64,000 bases of DNA from positions 186,001 through 250,000 of the forward strand of contig NZ_QLIX01000006.1 of the NCBI RefSeq assembly GCF_003258945.1. Reading direction: 5' to 3'. The position numbers were made by a program, and so were the translations under genes. The notes under the pieces are model-generated. The model was not told the origin of the DNA and did not search any database. It saw only the letters and a list, made by a program, of their open reading frames with translations. Below, one piece after another: positions 8,622 to 16,816 of this stretch. Each line of letters starts with the position of its first letter. Position 1 is the first letter of the stretch. The DNA comes from Roseicella frigidaeris. Lineage in GTDB: Bacteria; Pseudomonadota; Alphaproteobacteria; Acetobacterales; Acetobacteraceae.

Positions 8622-9560
8622 TCAATGGCGGATGTAGAAGGCCTCGATCTCCGCGCCGAGTTCGGCGGTGTGGGTGATCATGTCGGTCAGGAACTCGTGC
8701 AGCCCCTGGGCGAAGATGTCCTCGATGCGCCCGTAGCGGAGCTGCGCCTTCAGCAGGCCGGAGACGCGGTGGCATTCGCCGAACCGCCCGCCCTGGCCGA
8801 CGCCGATCGCCTCCAGCGTGTCGGCGACGGCGGCATGGCAGGCGGCGAGGCTGCGCGGCAGCTCCGGGCGCAGGATCATCAGCTCGGCGATGCGCCGGCC
8901 GGAGAGCCGTTCCCGGTACACCCACTGGTAGGAGCGCATGGCCGAGACCGAGCGCAGCACCGCCTGCCACTGCACGTAGTCCACCGCCCCCTCGATCTCC
9001 GGCGCGAAGAGGGCGTGCTTCACGTCGAGCAGCCGGGCGGTGTTGTCCGCCCGCTCCAGCATCGTGCCGAGATGCACGAAGCGCCAGGGCTCGTAGCGCA
9101 GCATGGTCTCGTTCGCCGCGCCATTGAACAGCGTCACCCGCTCGCGCACCCAGCCGAGGAAGTCGACGAGGTTCTCGCCCTCGGTCGCGTCGGGGGCCAG
9201 GTTGCGCAGGTGGTTCCAGCTGTCGTTCAGCGCCTCCCACATGTCGACGGTGAGCGCGGTGCGCACCGAGCGGGCGTTGCGCCGCGCCGCCTCGAAGCAG
9301 GCGAGGATGGAGGAGGGGTTGTCGGGGTCGAGGAGCAGCCAGTGGATGGCGGCCTCGGCGGTCGGCGCCTCGTATTTCCGGTAGAAGCCGGCATCGCCGC
9401 CCGAGGCGGTGAGCAGGGCGCGCCACTCGGCGCCCTCGTCGCCGAGCCGGGCCGAGATCGCCGCCATGCGGAAGGCGACGGCGACCCCGCGCGCCACGTT
9501 GCCGGCCCGCTCGGTGTAGCGGGCCAGCCAGAACAGGTTCTCGGCCGTGCGGCTCAGCAT
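8622..9560 (-). CDS. alpha-E domain protein (COG2307)
   Basis: A 312-residue all-alpha protein starting MLSRTAENLFWLARYTERA, the invariant opening of the alpha-E family. It also shows NDSWNHLRNLAP near residue 150, FVHLGTMLERADNTARLLDVK near 195 and a C-terminal ITHTAELGAEIEAFY. Its role is not established. It is almost always encoded beside a circularly permuted ATP-grasp and often beside Anbu or a transglutaminase, suggesting a ligase-protease modification system. Here the ATG overlaps the ATP-grasp stop by seven bases (ATGCTGA), indicating translational coupling. Confidence 0.88.
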   Translation of the reverse strand: MLSRTAENLFWLARYTERAGNVARGVAVAFRMAAISARLGDEGAEWRALLTASGGDAGFYRKYEAPTAEAAIHWLLLDPDNPSSILACFEAARRNARSVRTALTVDMWEALNDSWNHLRNLAPDATEGENLVDFLGWVRERVTLFNGAANETMLRYEPWRFVHLGTMLERADNTARLLDVKHALFAPEIEGAVDYVQWQAVLRSVSAMRSYQWVYRERLSGRRIAELMILRPELPRSLAACHAAVADTLEAIGVGQGGRFGECHRVSGLLKAQLRYGRIEDIFAQGLHEFLTDMITHTAELGAEIEAFYIRH

Positions 9561-11125
9561 CCGAGCGAGGCCGTCTGCGCCTGTCCCTTCCCCTGGCTCT
9601 GCCCTTGGCCCTGTCCCTGGCTTTGGCTCTGCCCCTGGATTTGGCCCTGGCTTTGGCCCTGGCTTTGGCTTTGGCCCTGGGCCGCCGCCTCGCCCGGCCC
9701 CTCGTCCTCCAGCACCCAGGTATCCTTGGTGCCGCCGCCCTGGGAGGAGTTCACCACCAACGAGCCGTCCTTCAGCGCGACGCGGGTCAGGCCGCCCGGG
9801 ACGATGCGGATCTCCTTGCCCGAGAGCACGAAGGGCCGCAGGTCCACATGCCGCGGCGCGATGCCCTGCTCGACCACGGTCGGGCAGGTGGAGAGGGCGA
9901 GCGTCGGCTGGGCGATGTAGTCGCCCGGCTTGGCCAGGATGCGGGCGTGGAATTCCTCGCGCTGGCCCTTGGTGGCGTGCGGCCCGATCAGCATGCCGTA
10001 GCCGCCCGAGCCCTTGGCGAGCTTCACCACCAGCTTGTCGAGGTTGGAGAGGACGTATTTGCGGTCCTCCTCGCGCTCGCAGAGGAAGGTGGGCACGTTC
10101 TGCAGGATCGGCTCCTCGCCGAGATAGAAGCGCACCATCTCCGGCACATAGGGGTAGACCGCCTTGTCGTCGGCGATGCCGCCGCCCGGCGCGTTGGCCA
10201 GCGCCACGTTGCCGGCGCGGTAGGCCTCCATCAGGCCGGGCACGCCGACCAGGCTGTCCGGGCGGAAGGCGTCGGGGTCGAGGAACTCGTCGTCGATGCG
10301 GCGGTAGAGGACATCGACCCGCTTCGGCCCCGCGGTGGTCCGCATGTAGACCACCCGGTCCTGCACGCAGAGATCGGCACCCTCCACCACCTCGACGCCC
10401 ATCTCGTCGGCGAGGAAGCAATGCTCGTAATAGGCGCTGTTGTAGGGGCCGGGGGTGAGGATGGCGACCGTCGGGTGCTCCCCGGCGCGGGCCGGCGCCA
10501 CCGCCTTCAGCGTCTCCAGCAGCTCCTCCGGGTAGCGGCTGACCGGCGCGATCCGGTGCCGGGCGAAGAGCTTGGGGAAGAGCCGCAGCATCGCCTCGCG
10601 GTTCTCCAGCATGTAGGAGACGCCGGAGGGGGTGCGGCAATTATCCTCGAGCACGTAGAAGTCGTCGGGCCCGGTGCGCACCATGTCGATGCCCGAGATA
10701 TGCGTGTAGACCCCGCCCGGCGGCCGCACGCCCACCAGCGCCTTGTGGAAGCCCTCGTTCTCCAGCACCAGGGCGCTCGGGATCCGCCCGGCCTTCAGGA
10801 TCTCCTGCGGCCCGTAGACATCGGCGAGGAAGGCGTTCAGCGCCTGCACCCGCTGGCGCAGCCCGACCGAGAGGCGATCCCATTCCGATCTCGCAATGAT
10901 GCGGGGAATGATGTCGAAGGGGATCAGCCGCTCCGGGTCGCCACCCTCCCCATAGACGGCGAAGGTGATGCCGATGCGGCGGAACAGCAGTTCCGCCTCG
11001 CGGCGCTTGCGGTCCAGCTGCTCGCGCGGCGTGGCACGAAGCCAACGCTCGATCTCGGCATAAGCGGCACGGACCCCATCCTCGGCGCGCATTTCGTCGT
11101 ATGCGGCACTCTTAGCAGGCGACAC
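9554..11125 (-). CDS. circularly permuted type 2 ATP-grasp protein with Q/G/S-rich tail
   Basis: The 523-residue product is a circularly permuted ATP-grasp (COG2308) resembling the carboxylate-amine ligase fold, predicted to form amide or peptide bonds with ATP; the substrate is unknown. Motifs seen: ERLIPFDIIPRI near residue 58, VLEDNCRTPSGVSYMLENRE near 150, ANAPGGGIADDKAVYPYVP near 305 and VVKLAKGSGGYGM near 372. The core ends near residue 478 and is followed by about 44 residues made almost only of Gln, Gly and Ser. I used a GTG next to the conserved YDEMR; an ATG 22 codons upstream (base 11191) is possible, but that extension looks unlike the family. First gene of the Anbu operon. Confidence 0.88.
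   Translation of the reverse strand: MSPAKSAAYDEMRAEDGVRAAYAEIERWLRATPREQLDRKRREAELLFRRIGITFAVYGEGGDPERLIPFDIIPRIIARSEWDRLSVGLRQRVQALNAFLADVYGPQEILKAGRIPSALVLENEGFHKALVGVRPPGGVYTHISGIDMVRTGPDDFYVLEDNCRTPSGVSYMLENREAMLRLFPKLFARHRIAPVSRYPEELLETLKAVAPARAGEHPTVAILTPGPYNSAYYEHCFLADEMGVEVVEGADLCVQDRVVYMRTTAGPKRVDVLYRRIDDEFLDPDAFRPDSLVGVPGLMEAYRAGNVALANAPGGGIADDKAVYPYVPEMVRFYLGEEPILQNVPTFLCEREEDRKYVLSNLDKLVVKLAKGSGGYGMLIGPHATKGQREEFHARILAKPGDYIAQPTLALSTCPTVVEQGIAPRHVDLRPFVLSGKEIRIVPGGLTRVALKDGSLVVNSSQGGGTKDTWVLEDEGPGEAAAQGQSQSQGQSQGQIQGQSQSQGQGQGQSQGKGQAQTASLGC
9580..9690 (-). repeat. low-complexity coding repeat (GQSQ-type)
   Basis: On the plus strand the DNA is a degenerate array of ggctttggccctgg / ctctgcccctgg units of six and twelve bases. 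On the minus strand these encode alternating GQSQ and GQGQ units at the C-terminus of the ATP-grasp protein. Hexamer expansion by slippage is the obvious origin. The array stays in frame and ends ten codons before the stop. Confidence 0.7.
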
Positions 11126-11345
11126 TCGGCTCCGATCCCCTGATGCAGCGGCTCCCCGCGCAAAGCAGCACGGCGAGCGGCATCCCTGCAAGCCGAGACG
11201 CGCATCGAAATGCGGCGTTCCCGGTTGCCCTGCTCAGCTTTTTGCCAGGCATGCCTAAGTGAACGGCAGCGGCCCGCGCCCGACGGGCTGCGGCGGCCGC
11301 CGCGGGCGCCTATGCTGGGGCGCCACAGGACCGGAAGGACATGCG

Positions 11346-13001
11346 ATGCCGATGCCGCAGCGGGATGCCACCCCCTCGACCGGAGCCGGGGCGGTCGCCG
11401 CCGCCCTCCACGCCGCCGGCGTGCCGCGCCTCTATGGCGTGCCGGGCGGCGGCTCCAGCCTCGATCTCGTCGAGGCGGCCGCCGCCCGCGGCATCCCCTT
11501 CGTCCTGGCGCGGCACGAGACGGCGGCGGTGATCATGGCCGCGACCGAGGCCGAGCTGGCGCAGCGGCCCGTCGCCGCCCTGGTCACCCGCGGGCCCGGC
11601 GTCGGCAACGCCGCCAACGGCATGGCCCAGGCCTCGCTCGACCGCGCCCCGGTGCTGCTGCTGGCCGATGGCTTCACCGGCGCCGAGCGGGCCTATGCCA
11701 ACCACCAGTTCTTCGACCATGCCGCCATGCTGGCGCCGGTGACCAAGGCGGCCGCCCGGGCGGTCGAGCCCGGCGGCGCGCCGGGCCTCATGGCGGCGAG
11801 CCTGCTGGCGACGGCGATGGCCGCGCCGCGCGGCCCGGCGCTGCTCGAGCTCTCGGGCCAGGCCGCCCGCGCCCCGGCCGCCCTGCCCGGCCCCGCGGCC
11901 CTCGCCGCCGCCGGCACCGTGCCGGAGGGCGCGGCGCTCGAGGCGGCGCGGGGGCTGCTGCGGGCGGCGCGGCACCCGGTGATCGTCGCCGGGCTGGAGG
12001 CGGCGGAGCCCGCCGCCTGCGCCGCGCTGCGCGCCCTCGCCGAGCGGCTCGGCTGCCCGGTGCTCGTCACCTACAAGGCCAAGGGCGTGCTGCCGGACGC
12101 GCATCCCCTCTTCGCCGGGGTCTTCACCGGCGGCGCGGCGGAGGCGCCGGTGCTGGCGGCGGCGGATCTCATCCTGCTCGCCGGCGCCGATCCGGTGGAG
12201 TTCATCCCGCAGCCCTGGCGCTACGCGGCGCCGCTGCTCGATCTCGGCACCGCGCCGCGGCCGCTGCACTACGCGGTGCCGGCGGCCGGGCTCTACGGCC
12301 CCCTCGCCCCGGCGCTCGCCGCGCTCGGCGGCGGGGCCTCGGCCTGGACGCCGGCGGCGATCGCCGGCCACCGCGAGGCCTGGCTGGCGGCGCTGGCCAA
12401 CGGCGCGACCCCGCCCGGCGGCGGCAATCGCGGCCTCTCGCCGCAGGCGGTGGTGGCGCTCGCCGCCGCGGCCTGCCGCGAGGCCGGGCGCGACCCGCGC
12501 GTCGCCGTCGATGCCGGGGCGCATATGTTCCCCTGCACGACGTTCTGGCCGGCGGCGCGGCCGGGCGACCTGCTGATCTCGAACGGCCTCGCCACCATGG
12601 GCTTCGCCCTGCCCGCCGGCATCGCCGCGGCGCTGCACGACCCGGGGCGCGGCGCCATCGCCTTCACCGGCGATGGCGGGCTGCTGATGGCGCTCGGCGA
12701 GCTGGCGACGGCGGTGACCCTCGGCGTGAAGCTCGCCATCGTCGTCTTCAACGATGCGACGCTCTCGCTCATCGACATCAAGAAGGCCGGGCGCGACCTG
12801 CCGGGCGGCGCGCTCGGCTGGCCGGAGGCGGATCTCGCCGGCGTCATGCAGGCGCTCGGCGGGATCGGGCTGCGCGCGACGGACGAGGCGGGCTACCGCG
12901 ACGCGCTCGCCACGGCGCTCGCCGCGCCCGGCCCGGCGCTGGTCGATGTGCGGGTCGATCCCGGCAGCTATCCGGCGCAGATCAAGGCGCTGCGCGGATG
13001 A
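11346..13001 (+). CDS. thiamine-diphosphate-dependent enzyme, acetolactate synthase-like
   Basis: A 551-residue three-domain ThDP enzyme of the IlvB/benzoylformate decarboxylase superfamily. The N-terminal PYR domain has GVPGGGSSLDL near residue 35 and the activating Glu in ARHETAAVIMAATEAEL near 57. The central domain follows, and the C-terminal PP domain has GDGGLLMALGELATAV near 441 with FNDATLS closing the Mg/ThDP site near 468. Homologues decarboxylate 2-keto acids or make acetolactate; the substrate cannot be assigned. GGAAGGA lies upstream of the ATG. Its last codon overlaps the downstream PPOX flavoprotein gene (ATGA), so the two probably act together. Confidence 0.8.
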   Translation: MPMPQRDATPSTGAGAVAAALHAAGVPRLYGVPGGGSSLDLVEAAAARGIPFVLARHETAAVIMAATEAELAQRPVAALVTRGPGVGNAANGMAQASLDRAPVLLLADGFTGAERAYANHQFFDHAAMLAPVTKAAARAVEPGGAPGLMAASLLATAMAAPRGPALLELSGQAARAPAALPGPAALAAAGTVPEGAALEAARGLLRAARHPVIVAGLEAAEPAACAALRALAERLGCPVLVTYKAKGVLPDAHPLFAGVFTGGAAEAPVLAAADLILLAGADPVEFIPQPWRYAAPLLDLGTAPRPLHYAVPAAGLYGPLAPALAALGGGASAWTPAAIAGHREAWLAALANGATPPGGGNRGLSPQAVVALAAAACREAGRDPRVAVDAGAHMFPCTTFWPAARPGDLLISNGLATMGFALPAGIAAALHDPGRGAIAFTGDGGLLMALGELATAVTLGVKLAIVVFNDATLSLIDIKKAGRDLPGGALGWPEADLAGVMQALGGIGLRATDEAGYRDALATALAAPGPALVDVRVDPGSYPAQIKALRG

Positions 13002-13615
13002 GCGACCCGCATGCGGTGGACAGCGAGGCGGCGCTGGCGGCGCTCTACGAGCCGCCGCATCCGCGCTTCCTCGCCAAGGTGACCGACCGGCTGGAGGCGA
13101 CGGCGCGCGCCTTCATCGCCGCCTCGCCCTTCTGCATCCTGGCGACCGCCGGGCCGGCGGGGCCGCATGCGACGCCGCGCGGCGACGCGCCGGGCTTCGC
13201 GGTGCCGCTGGAGGACCGGCTGCTCGCCCTGCCCGACCGGCGCGGTAACAACCGGCTGGATGCGCTGCGCGACGTCATCGCCCATCCCGAGGTGGCGCTG
13301 CTGTTCCTCATCCCCGGCGTCGGCGAGACGCTGCGGGTGCAGGGCCGGGCGCGCATCACCGCCGACCCGGCGCTGCGCGCCCGGCTCGCGGCGCAGGGGC
13401 GGGAGCCGGCGACGGTGCTGCTGGTGGCGGTGCGGGAGGTCTATGCGCATTGCGCCAAGTCGGTGCTGCGGTCGCGGCTCTGGGGCGATGCGCCGCGGCC
13501 GCCCGGCGTGCCGACCAACGGGCAGATGATCGCGGCGCACAGCGCCGGCGCGGCGATCGACCCGGCGCGCTACGAGGCGGAGTACCAGGCGCGGATCCGG
13601 GCGCAGATGTACTGA
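12998..13615 (+). CDS. pyridoxamine 5'-phosphate oxidase family FMN protein (MSMEG_1061-like)
   Basis: A 205-residue split-barrel flavoprotein. PFCILATAGPAGPHATPRGD near residue 40, LEDRLLALPDRRGNNRLDALRDV near 70, LLFLIPGVGETLRVQGRA near 99 and EVYAHCAKSVLRSRLW near 144 match the PPOX-type family containing MSMEG_1061, which binds FMN or F420 in actinobacterial relatives. The reaction is unknown. The gene overlaps the ThDP enzyme by four bases, so a joint pathway, for example processing of a keto-acid product, is reasonable but inferred. A strong hairpin follows the stop codon. Confidence 0.82.
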   Translation: MSDPHAVDSEAALAALYEPPHPRFLAKVTDRLEATARAFIAASPFCILATAGPAGPHATPRGDAPGFAVPLEDRLLALPDRRGNNRLDALRDVIAHPEVALLFLIPGVGETLRVQGRARITADPALRARLAAQGREPATVLLVAVREVYAHCAKSVLRSRLWGDAPRPPGVPTNGQMIAAHSAGAAIDPARYEAEYQARIRAQMY

Positions 13616-13622
13616 TACGAAC

Positions 13623-13650
13623 GGCCGTTGATGTCGACACATCAACGGCC
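13623..13650 (+). terminator. hairpin after PPOX flavoprotein gene
   Basis: A perfect 12-bp inverted repeat, GGCCGTTGATGT, loop CGAC, then ACATCAACGGCC, begins seven bases after the stop. No T-run follows, so it is either a weak intrinsic terminator or an mRNA 3'-end stabiliser. Confidence 0.6.
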
Positions 13651-13862
13651 CCCTCAAACGCCGGGCGCAAACCTCCGGTTTGCTTGGCTTCGCCGCATGT
13701 GCGGCGGCGCCCATTCGGGCGCTCGGCATGAATGAAGCATTCATGCCGTTGGTATGATAGTCCCACGACGTCGCTGCGCGACGCCGCGGGGCCCCGGGGA
13801 TTCGCTCCGGGTCCGGGATGCGTCACAGCCTGCCGAGGCGAAGCCTCGGCAGGGCAACGGGA
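13651..13862. repeat. composite intergenic palindromic repeats, family A copy 2 and associated modules
   Basis: This fills most of the 323 bases between the PPOX and DUF3750 genes. In order: a module ccctcaaacgccgggcgcaaa that recurs inverted near 34853-34885; a 10-bp hairpin CGGCATGAAT/ATTCATGCCG near 13726-13750 that recurs near 16818-16842; a CGTCGC/GCGACG hairpin near 13769-13783 similar to the one at 14729-14759; and an 11-bp hairpin CCTGCCGAGGC, loop GAA, GCCTCGGCAGG at 13829-13853 shared with 7711-7790. No coding potential or tRNA is evident. This is a mosaic of REP-like units. Confidence 0.65.
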
Positions 13863-13938
13863 GGCGGCGGGCGGCGGCAGGGGGCTCCCCGGTGCGGGGG
13901 CCGTGGGGCGGCTTGTCCGGTGGGTGGGGCGGGCAAAT

Positions 13939-14721
13939 ATGGTGGGGCGGATGTCCCTGCTTCGCCTGGCCCTGCTGCTCTTCCTGGTCGTCTTCCTGCT
14001 CCCCATCGGGCTTTCCGCGGCGCGCCACGCCTGGGCGGGCGGCGGCGAGGGCTGGCGCACCGCCGACCGCTCCAGCGCCGGGCTGCTGCCCCCGGCTGCC
14101 GCGCACCGTCCGGCCCTGGTCCGCGTCCTCGCCGCCCGCACCGTGCGCTGGCGCGGCATCTTCGCCGTGCATTGCTGGCTGGTGCTGAAGCCCGAGGGCG
14201 CGCCGGGCTACACGCGCTACGACTACACCGCCTGGGGCGAGCCGATCCGCATGAACGGCTTCGAGCCGGACGGGCGCTGGTTCGGCCAGGTGCCGGAGGT
14301 GATCCTCGCCGCCGACGGGCCGGAGGCGGCGGCGATGATCCCGCAGCTGCAGGCGGCGATCGAGACCTATGCCTGGCGCAACCGCGGCGACTACCGGCCC
14401 TGGCCGGGGCCGAACTCCAACACCTTCGTCGCCGCGGCGCTGGAGGCGGTGCCGGGGCTGCGCGCCACCCTGCCGCCCACCGCGATCGGCAAGGACTACC
14501 CCTATGACGGGCGCTGGCTGCGGCCGACGCCCTCCGGCACCGGGCTGCGCCTCAGCCTCGGCGGCTATGCCGGGCTCACCCTCGCCTGGGTCGAGGGGAT
14601 CGAGCTGAACCTGCTGGGCGCCGTCGCCGGCCTCGACCTGCGGCGGCCGGCCCTGAAGCTGCCCGGGCTCGGCCGCCTCGGCCTGCCCGGGCGGGAGGGC
14701 GCGGGCACGGCCCTGCCGTGA
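13939..14721 (+). CDS. DUF3750 family protein
   Basis: A 260-residue protein with an N-terminal hydrophobic helix (LLRLALLLFLVVFLLPIGLSAA, residues 7-28) that anchors it to the inner membrane or acts as a signal. The DUF3750 core includes VRWRGIFAVHCWLVLKP near residue 70, TRYDYTAWGEPIRMNGFEPDGRW near 92 and NRGDYRPWPGPNSNTFVAA near 147. The SNTF motif is typical of this family, which resembles papain-like membrane proteins of unknown function. GGGGCGGG precedes the chosen ATG; a second ATG four codons on is possible. The gene converges with the amidase across a strong hairpin. Confidence 0.82.
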   Translation: MVGRMSLLRLALLLFLVVFLLPIGLSAARHAWAGGGEGWRTADRSSAGLLPPAAAHRPALVRVLAARTVRWRGIFAVHCWLVLKPEGAPGYTRYDYTAWGEPIRMNGFEPDGRWFGQVPEVILAADGPEAAAMIPQLQAAIETYAWRNRGDYRPWPGPNSNTFVAAALEAVPGLRATLPPTAIGKDYPYDGRWLRPTPSGTGLRLSLGGYAGLTLAWVEGIELNLLGAVAGLDLRRPALKLPGLGRLGLPGREGAGTALP

Positions 14722-14728
14722 CGTGCCC

Positions 14729-14759
14729 CCCCACGGCGTCGCGCGGCGACGCCGTGGGG
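14729..14759. terminator. bidirectional hairpin between convergent genes
   Basis: A perfect 14-bp stem, CCCCACGGCGTCGC with loop GCG and GCGACGCCGTGGGG, lies between the stop codons of the DUF3750 gene and the amidase gene. An AAAA run on its right side gives a T-run entering, not leaving, the hairpin for minus-strand transcripts, so it is not a textbook intrinsic terminator. Its position strongly suggests termination in both directions. Confidence 0.65.
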
Positions 14760-14766
14760 AAAACCC

Positions 14767-16194
14767 TTACAGCGCCGGCGCGCGGCGGTGCCAGTCCGTC
14801 ACCCGCTGGAAGGCGTCGCCGGCGCGCAGCACCGTCGCCTCGGCGAAGGGCCGCCCGGCGAGCTGCAGCCCGACCGGCAGGCCACGGTCGTCGAAGCCGC
14901 AGGGCACGCTCAGCGTCGGCAGGCCGAGATAGTTGAAGGGCCGCGTATTCGCCGAGACCGCCATGAAGCGGTGCCAGTTCGCCGGATCGGCATCGATGTC
15001 GGTCTCGGCGAGCGTCGGCACCCGGATGCGGAGCGTCGGCGTCGCCACCAGGTCGTGGCCGGTCAGCGCCTCGGCGACGAATTGCCGCAGCAGCGCGCCG
15101 CGCCGCGACAGCGCCTCGACATAGAGATGCCCCGGGATGGCATAGCCGCCGAAGAGCCGCGCCGAGAGATGGATGGCGTAGTCGCCCGGATGCTCGCGCA
15201 TCCAGTTGGCGTGGATCGCCGCCCCCTCCACCCGGCTGACGAGGGCGGTGTAGGCGGCGATGGCGGCGAGGCTCGGCGCCTTGACGCGCGTCACCACCGC
15301 CCCCGCCTCGCGCAGCGCGGCGAGCGCCTGCTCGAAGGCGGCCACCACCGGCGCATCGGCGCCGTCAAGGAAATAGGTCTCGCAGACCGCGATGCGCATC
15401 CCCTTCACGGTGCCGGAGAGCGCCGCTTCGTAGTCCGGCACCGGCTCGGCGGCGCTGGTCGGGTCCTTCGGGTCCTGCCCGGCGGTGACGCGGAGGAAGC
15501 GCGCCGCGTCGCGCGCGGTGCGGACCAGCGGCCCGACATTGTCGCAGGAGAAGGAGAGCGGCATCACCCCGTGGCGCGAGACCCGGGTCTGGGTGGCCTT
15601 CAACCCGGTCACGCCGCAGAGCGTCGCCGGCAGGCGGATGGAGCCGCCGGTGTCGCTGCCGAGCGCCGCGGTGAAGAAGCGCGCCGCGACGCCGGCGCCC
15701 GAGCCGGAGGAGGAGCCGCCGGTGCAGTAGTCGAGGTTCCACGGGTTGTGGCAATGGCCGAAATGCGCGTTGTGCCCGGTCGGGTTCTGCGCGAACTCCG
15801 CCATGTTCAGCGTGCCCATGTCGATCGCGCCGGCCGCATCCAGCCGCTCGAGCACGGTCGCGGTCACCGGCGGCACGAAGTCGCGGCGGATCTTCGAGCC
15901 GCAGCTGCTCACCTTGCCGGCACGGTAGTACATGTCCTTGTGCATCATCGGCGCGCCGGCAAGCGGGCCGCACGCCTCGCCGGCGGCGCGCGCCTTGTCC
16001 TGCGCCGCGGCGGCGGCGAGCGCCGCCTCGCGGTCGAGCCGGATCACGGCATTGACCTTGCCGTCATGCGCCTCGATGCGGGCGAGGCAGGCGCGGACCA
16101 GCGCCTCCGCCCGCAGCTCGCCGCGGGCGAAGGCGTCGGCGGCCTCGGTCATGGAGAGATCGGCGAGATCGCTGGCGGCGACGGGGGCGTTCAT
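14767..16194 (-). CDS. amidase (amidase-signature family)
   Basis: A 475-residue amidase-signature enzyme hydrolysing an unidentified carboxamide. The catalytic Lys is in AGAPMMHKDMYYRAG near residue 87. The Gly/Ser-rich stretch YCTGGSSSGSGAGVAARF near 157 and GSDTGGSIRLPATLCG near 179 supply the cis-Ser and nucleophilic Ser. SVPCGFDDRGLPVGLQL near the C-terminus is also typical. Its ATG overlaps the stop of a 70-codon gene upstream (ATGA), a layout like GatC-GatA or AtzG-AtzE, so it may work as a two-subunit enzyme. Confidence 0.88.
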   Translation of the reverse strand: MNAPVAASDLADLSMTEAADAFARGELRAEALVRACLARIEAHDGKVNAVIRLDREAALAAAAAQDKARAAGEACGPLAGAPMMHKDMYYRAGKVSSCGSKIRRDFVPPVTATVLERLDAAGAIDMGTLNMAEFAQNPTGHNAHFGHCHNPWNLDYCTGGSSSGSGAGVAARFFTAALGSDTGGSIRLPATLCGVTGLKATQTRVSRHGVMPLSFSCDNVGPLVRTARDAARFLRVTAGQDPKDPTSAAEPVPDYEAALSGTVKGMRIAVCETYFLDGADAPVVAAFEQALAALREAGAVVTRVKAPSLAAIAAYTALVSRVEGAAIHANWMREHPGDYAIHLSARLFGGYAIPGHLYVEALSRRGALLRQFVAEALTGHDLVATPTLRIRVPTLAETDIDADPANWHRFMAVSANTRPFNYLGLPTLSVPCGFDDRGLPVGLQLAGRPFAEATVLRAGDAFQRVTDWHRRAPAL

Positions 16195-16403
16195 TGGCCC
16201 GGCTCCTTGCAGGCGCGCAGCGCCGCCTCGAAATTGCTCGGCTCCTCCTCGAACGCCATGCTGCCGCGCAGCGCCTCGAGCTCGGCGATCAGCGCGATAT
16301 GGTCGGCGAGGCCATGGCGGGCGGCGGCATTCGGCACGCTGACGCCGCTCCAGCGGCGGATCGCCTCCATCGTCGGCACGACGAGCTCCGGTTCCATCGG
16401 CAT
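16191..16403 (-). CDS. small GatC/AtzG-like partner of the amidase (hypothetical)
   Basis: A 70-residue acidic, helical protein starting MPMEPELVVPTMEAIRRW and ending FEEEPSNFEAALRACKEPGQ. It is translationally coupled to the amidase gene by an ATGA overlap. Size, position and the C-terminal acidic/aromatic segment resemble GatC and AtzG, small subunits that wrap amidase-signature partners. I cannot demonstrate homology by eye, so the role is inferred from context. An alternative start is the next Met, two codons in. Confidence 0.6.
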   Translation of the reverse strand: MPMEPELVVPTMEAIRRWSGVSVPNAAARHGLADHIALIAELEALRGSMAFEEEPSNFEAALRACKEPGQ

Positions 16404-16576
16404 CCTTGTCCCCTCTGTTCGGGCGCCGGCCGCCGGGGTCCCCCCGGGGTCTCCGCGCGGCGGCGCGCCTGCACGGGGCGAGCGGGTCTGCAAGGCGCGT
16501 GCCGCACTATAACTCTACGGTTGAATTACGCCGCGGCGGCTTCTATGCAGACCGGCGGAGCCTGGAAGGAGTCCGC

Positions 16577-16792
16577 ATGCGCCGCCTCGCCCTGCCCCTC
16601 GCCCTGGTGCTGTTCGCCAGCCTGCCCGCCCTCGCCGCCGAGACCAAGCCCCAGAAGGCGCCGAGCCCGGCGCAGCAGGCGCAGCACGAGAAGATGCGCC
16701 AGTGCAGCGCCTCGGCGAAGGAGAAGGCGCTGCATGGCGACCCGCGCAAGGCCTTCATGAAGGACTGCCTCTCGAAGCACGGGGCGGGATAG
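16577..16792 (+). CDS. PsiF-repeat family protein
   Basis: A 71-residue secreted protein with a signal peptide MRRLALPLALVLFASLPALAAE (cleavage after about residue 20). One PsiF-type repeat follows, with KMRQCSASAKEKAL and KAFMKDCLSKHG giving the two conserved Cys. PsiF is phosphate-starvation inducible in E. coli and its function is unknown; E. coli PsiF carries two repeats. GGAAGGAG precedes the ATG. An AT-richer stretch (ctataactctacggttgaatta) 40-70 bases upstream is the likely promoter; I could not identify a clear Pho box. Confidence 0.8.
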   Translation: MRRLALPLALVLFASLPALAAETKPQKAPSPAQQAQHEKMRQCSASAKEKALHGDPRKAFMKDCLSKHGAG

Positions 16793-16816
16793 GGCGTCGC
16801 CCCTCCGCAGGCCTGC

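Noticed and set aside
13732-13938. Extended N-terminus for the DUF3750 protein
   Set aside because: The extension translates the palindromic repeats and would bury the signal helix 70 residues in.
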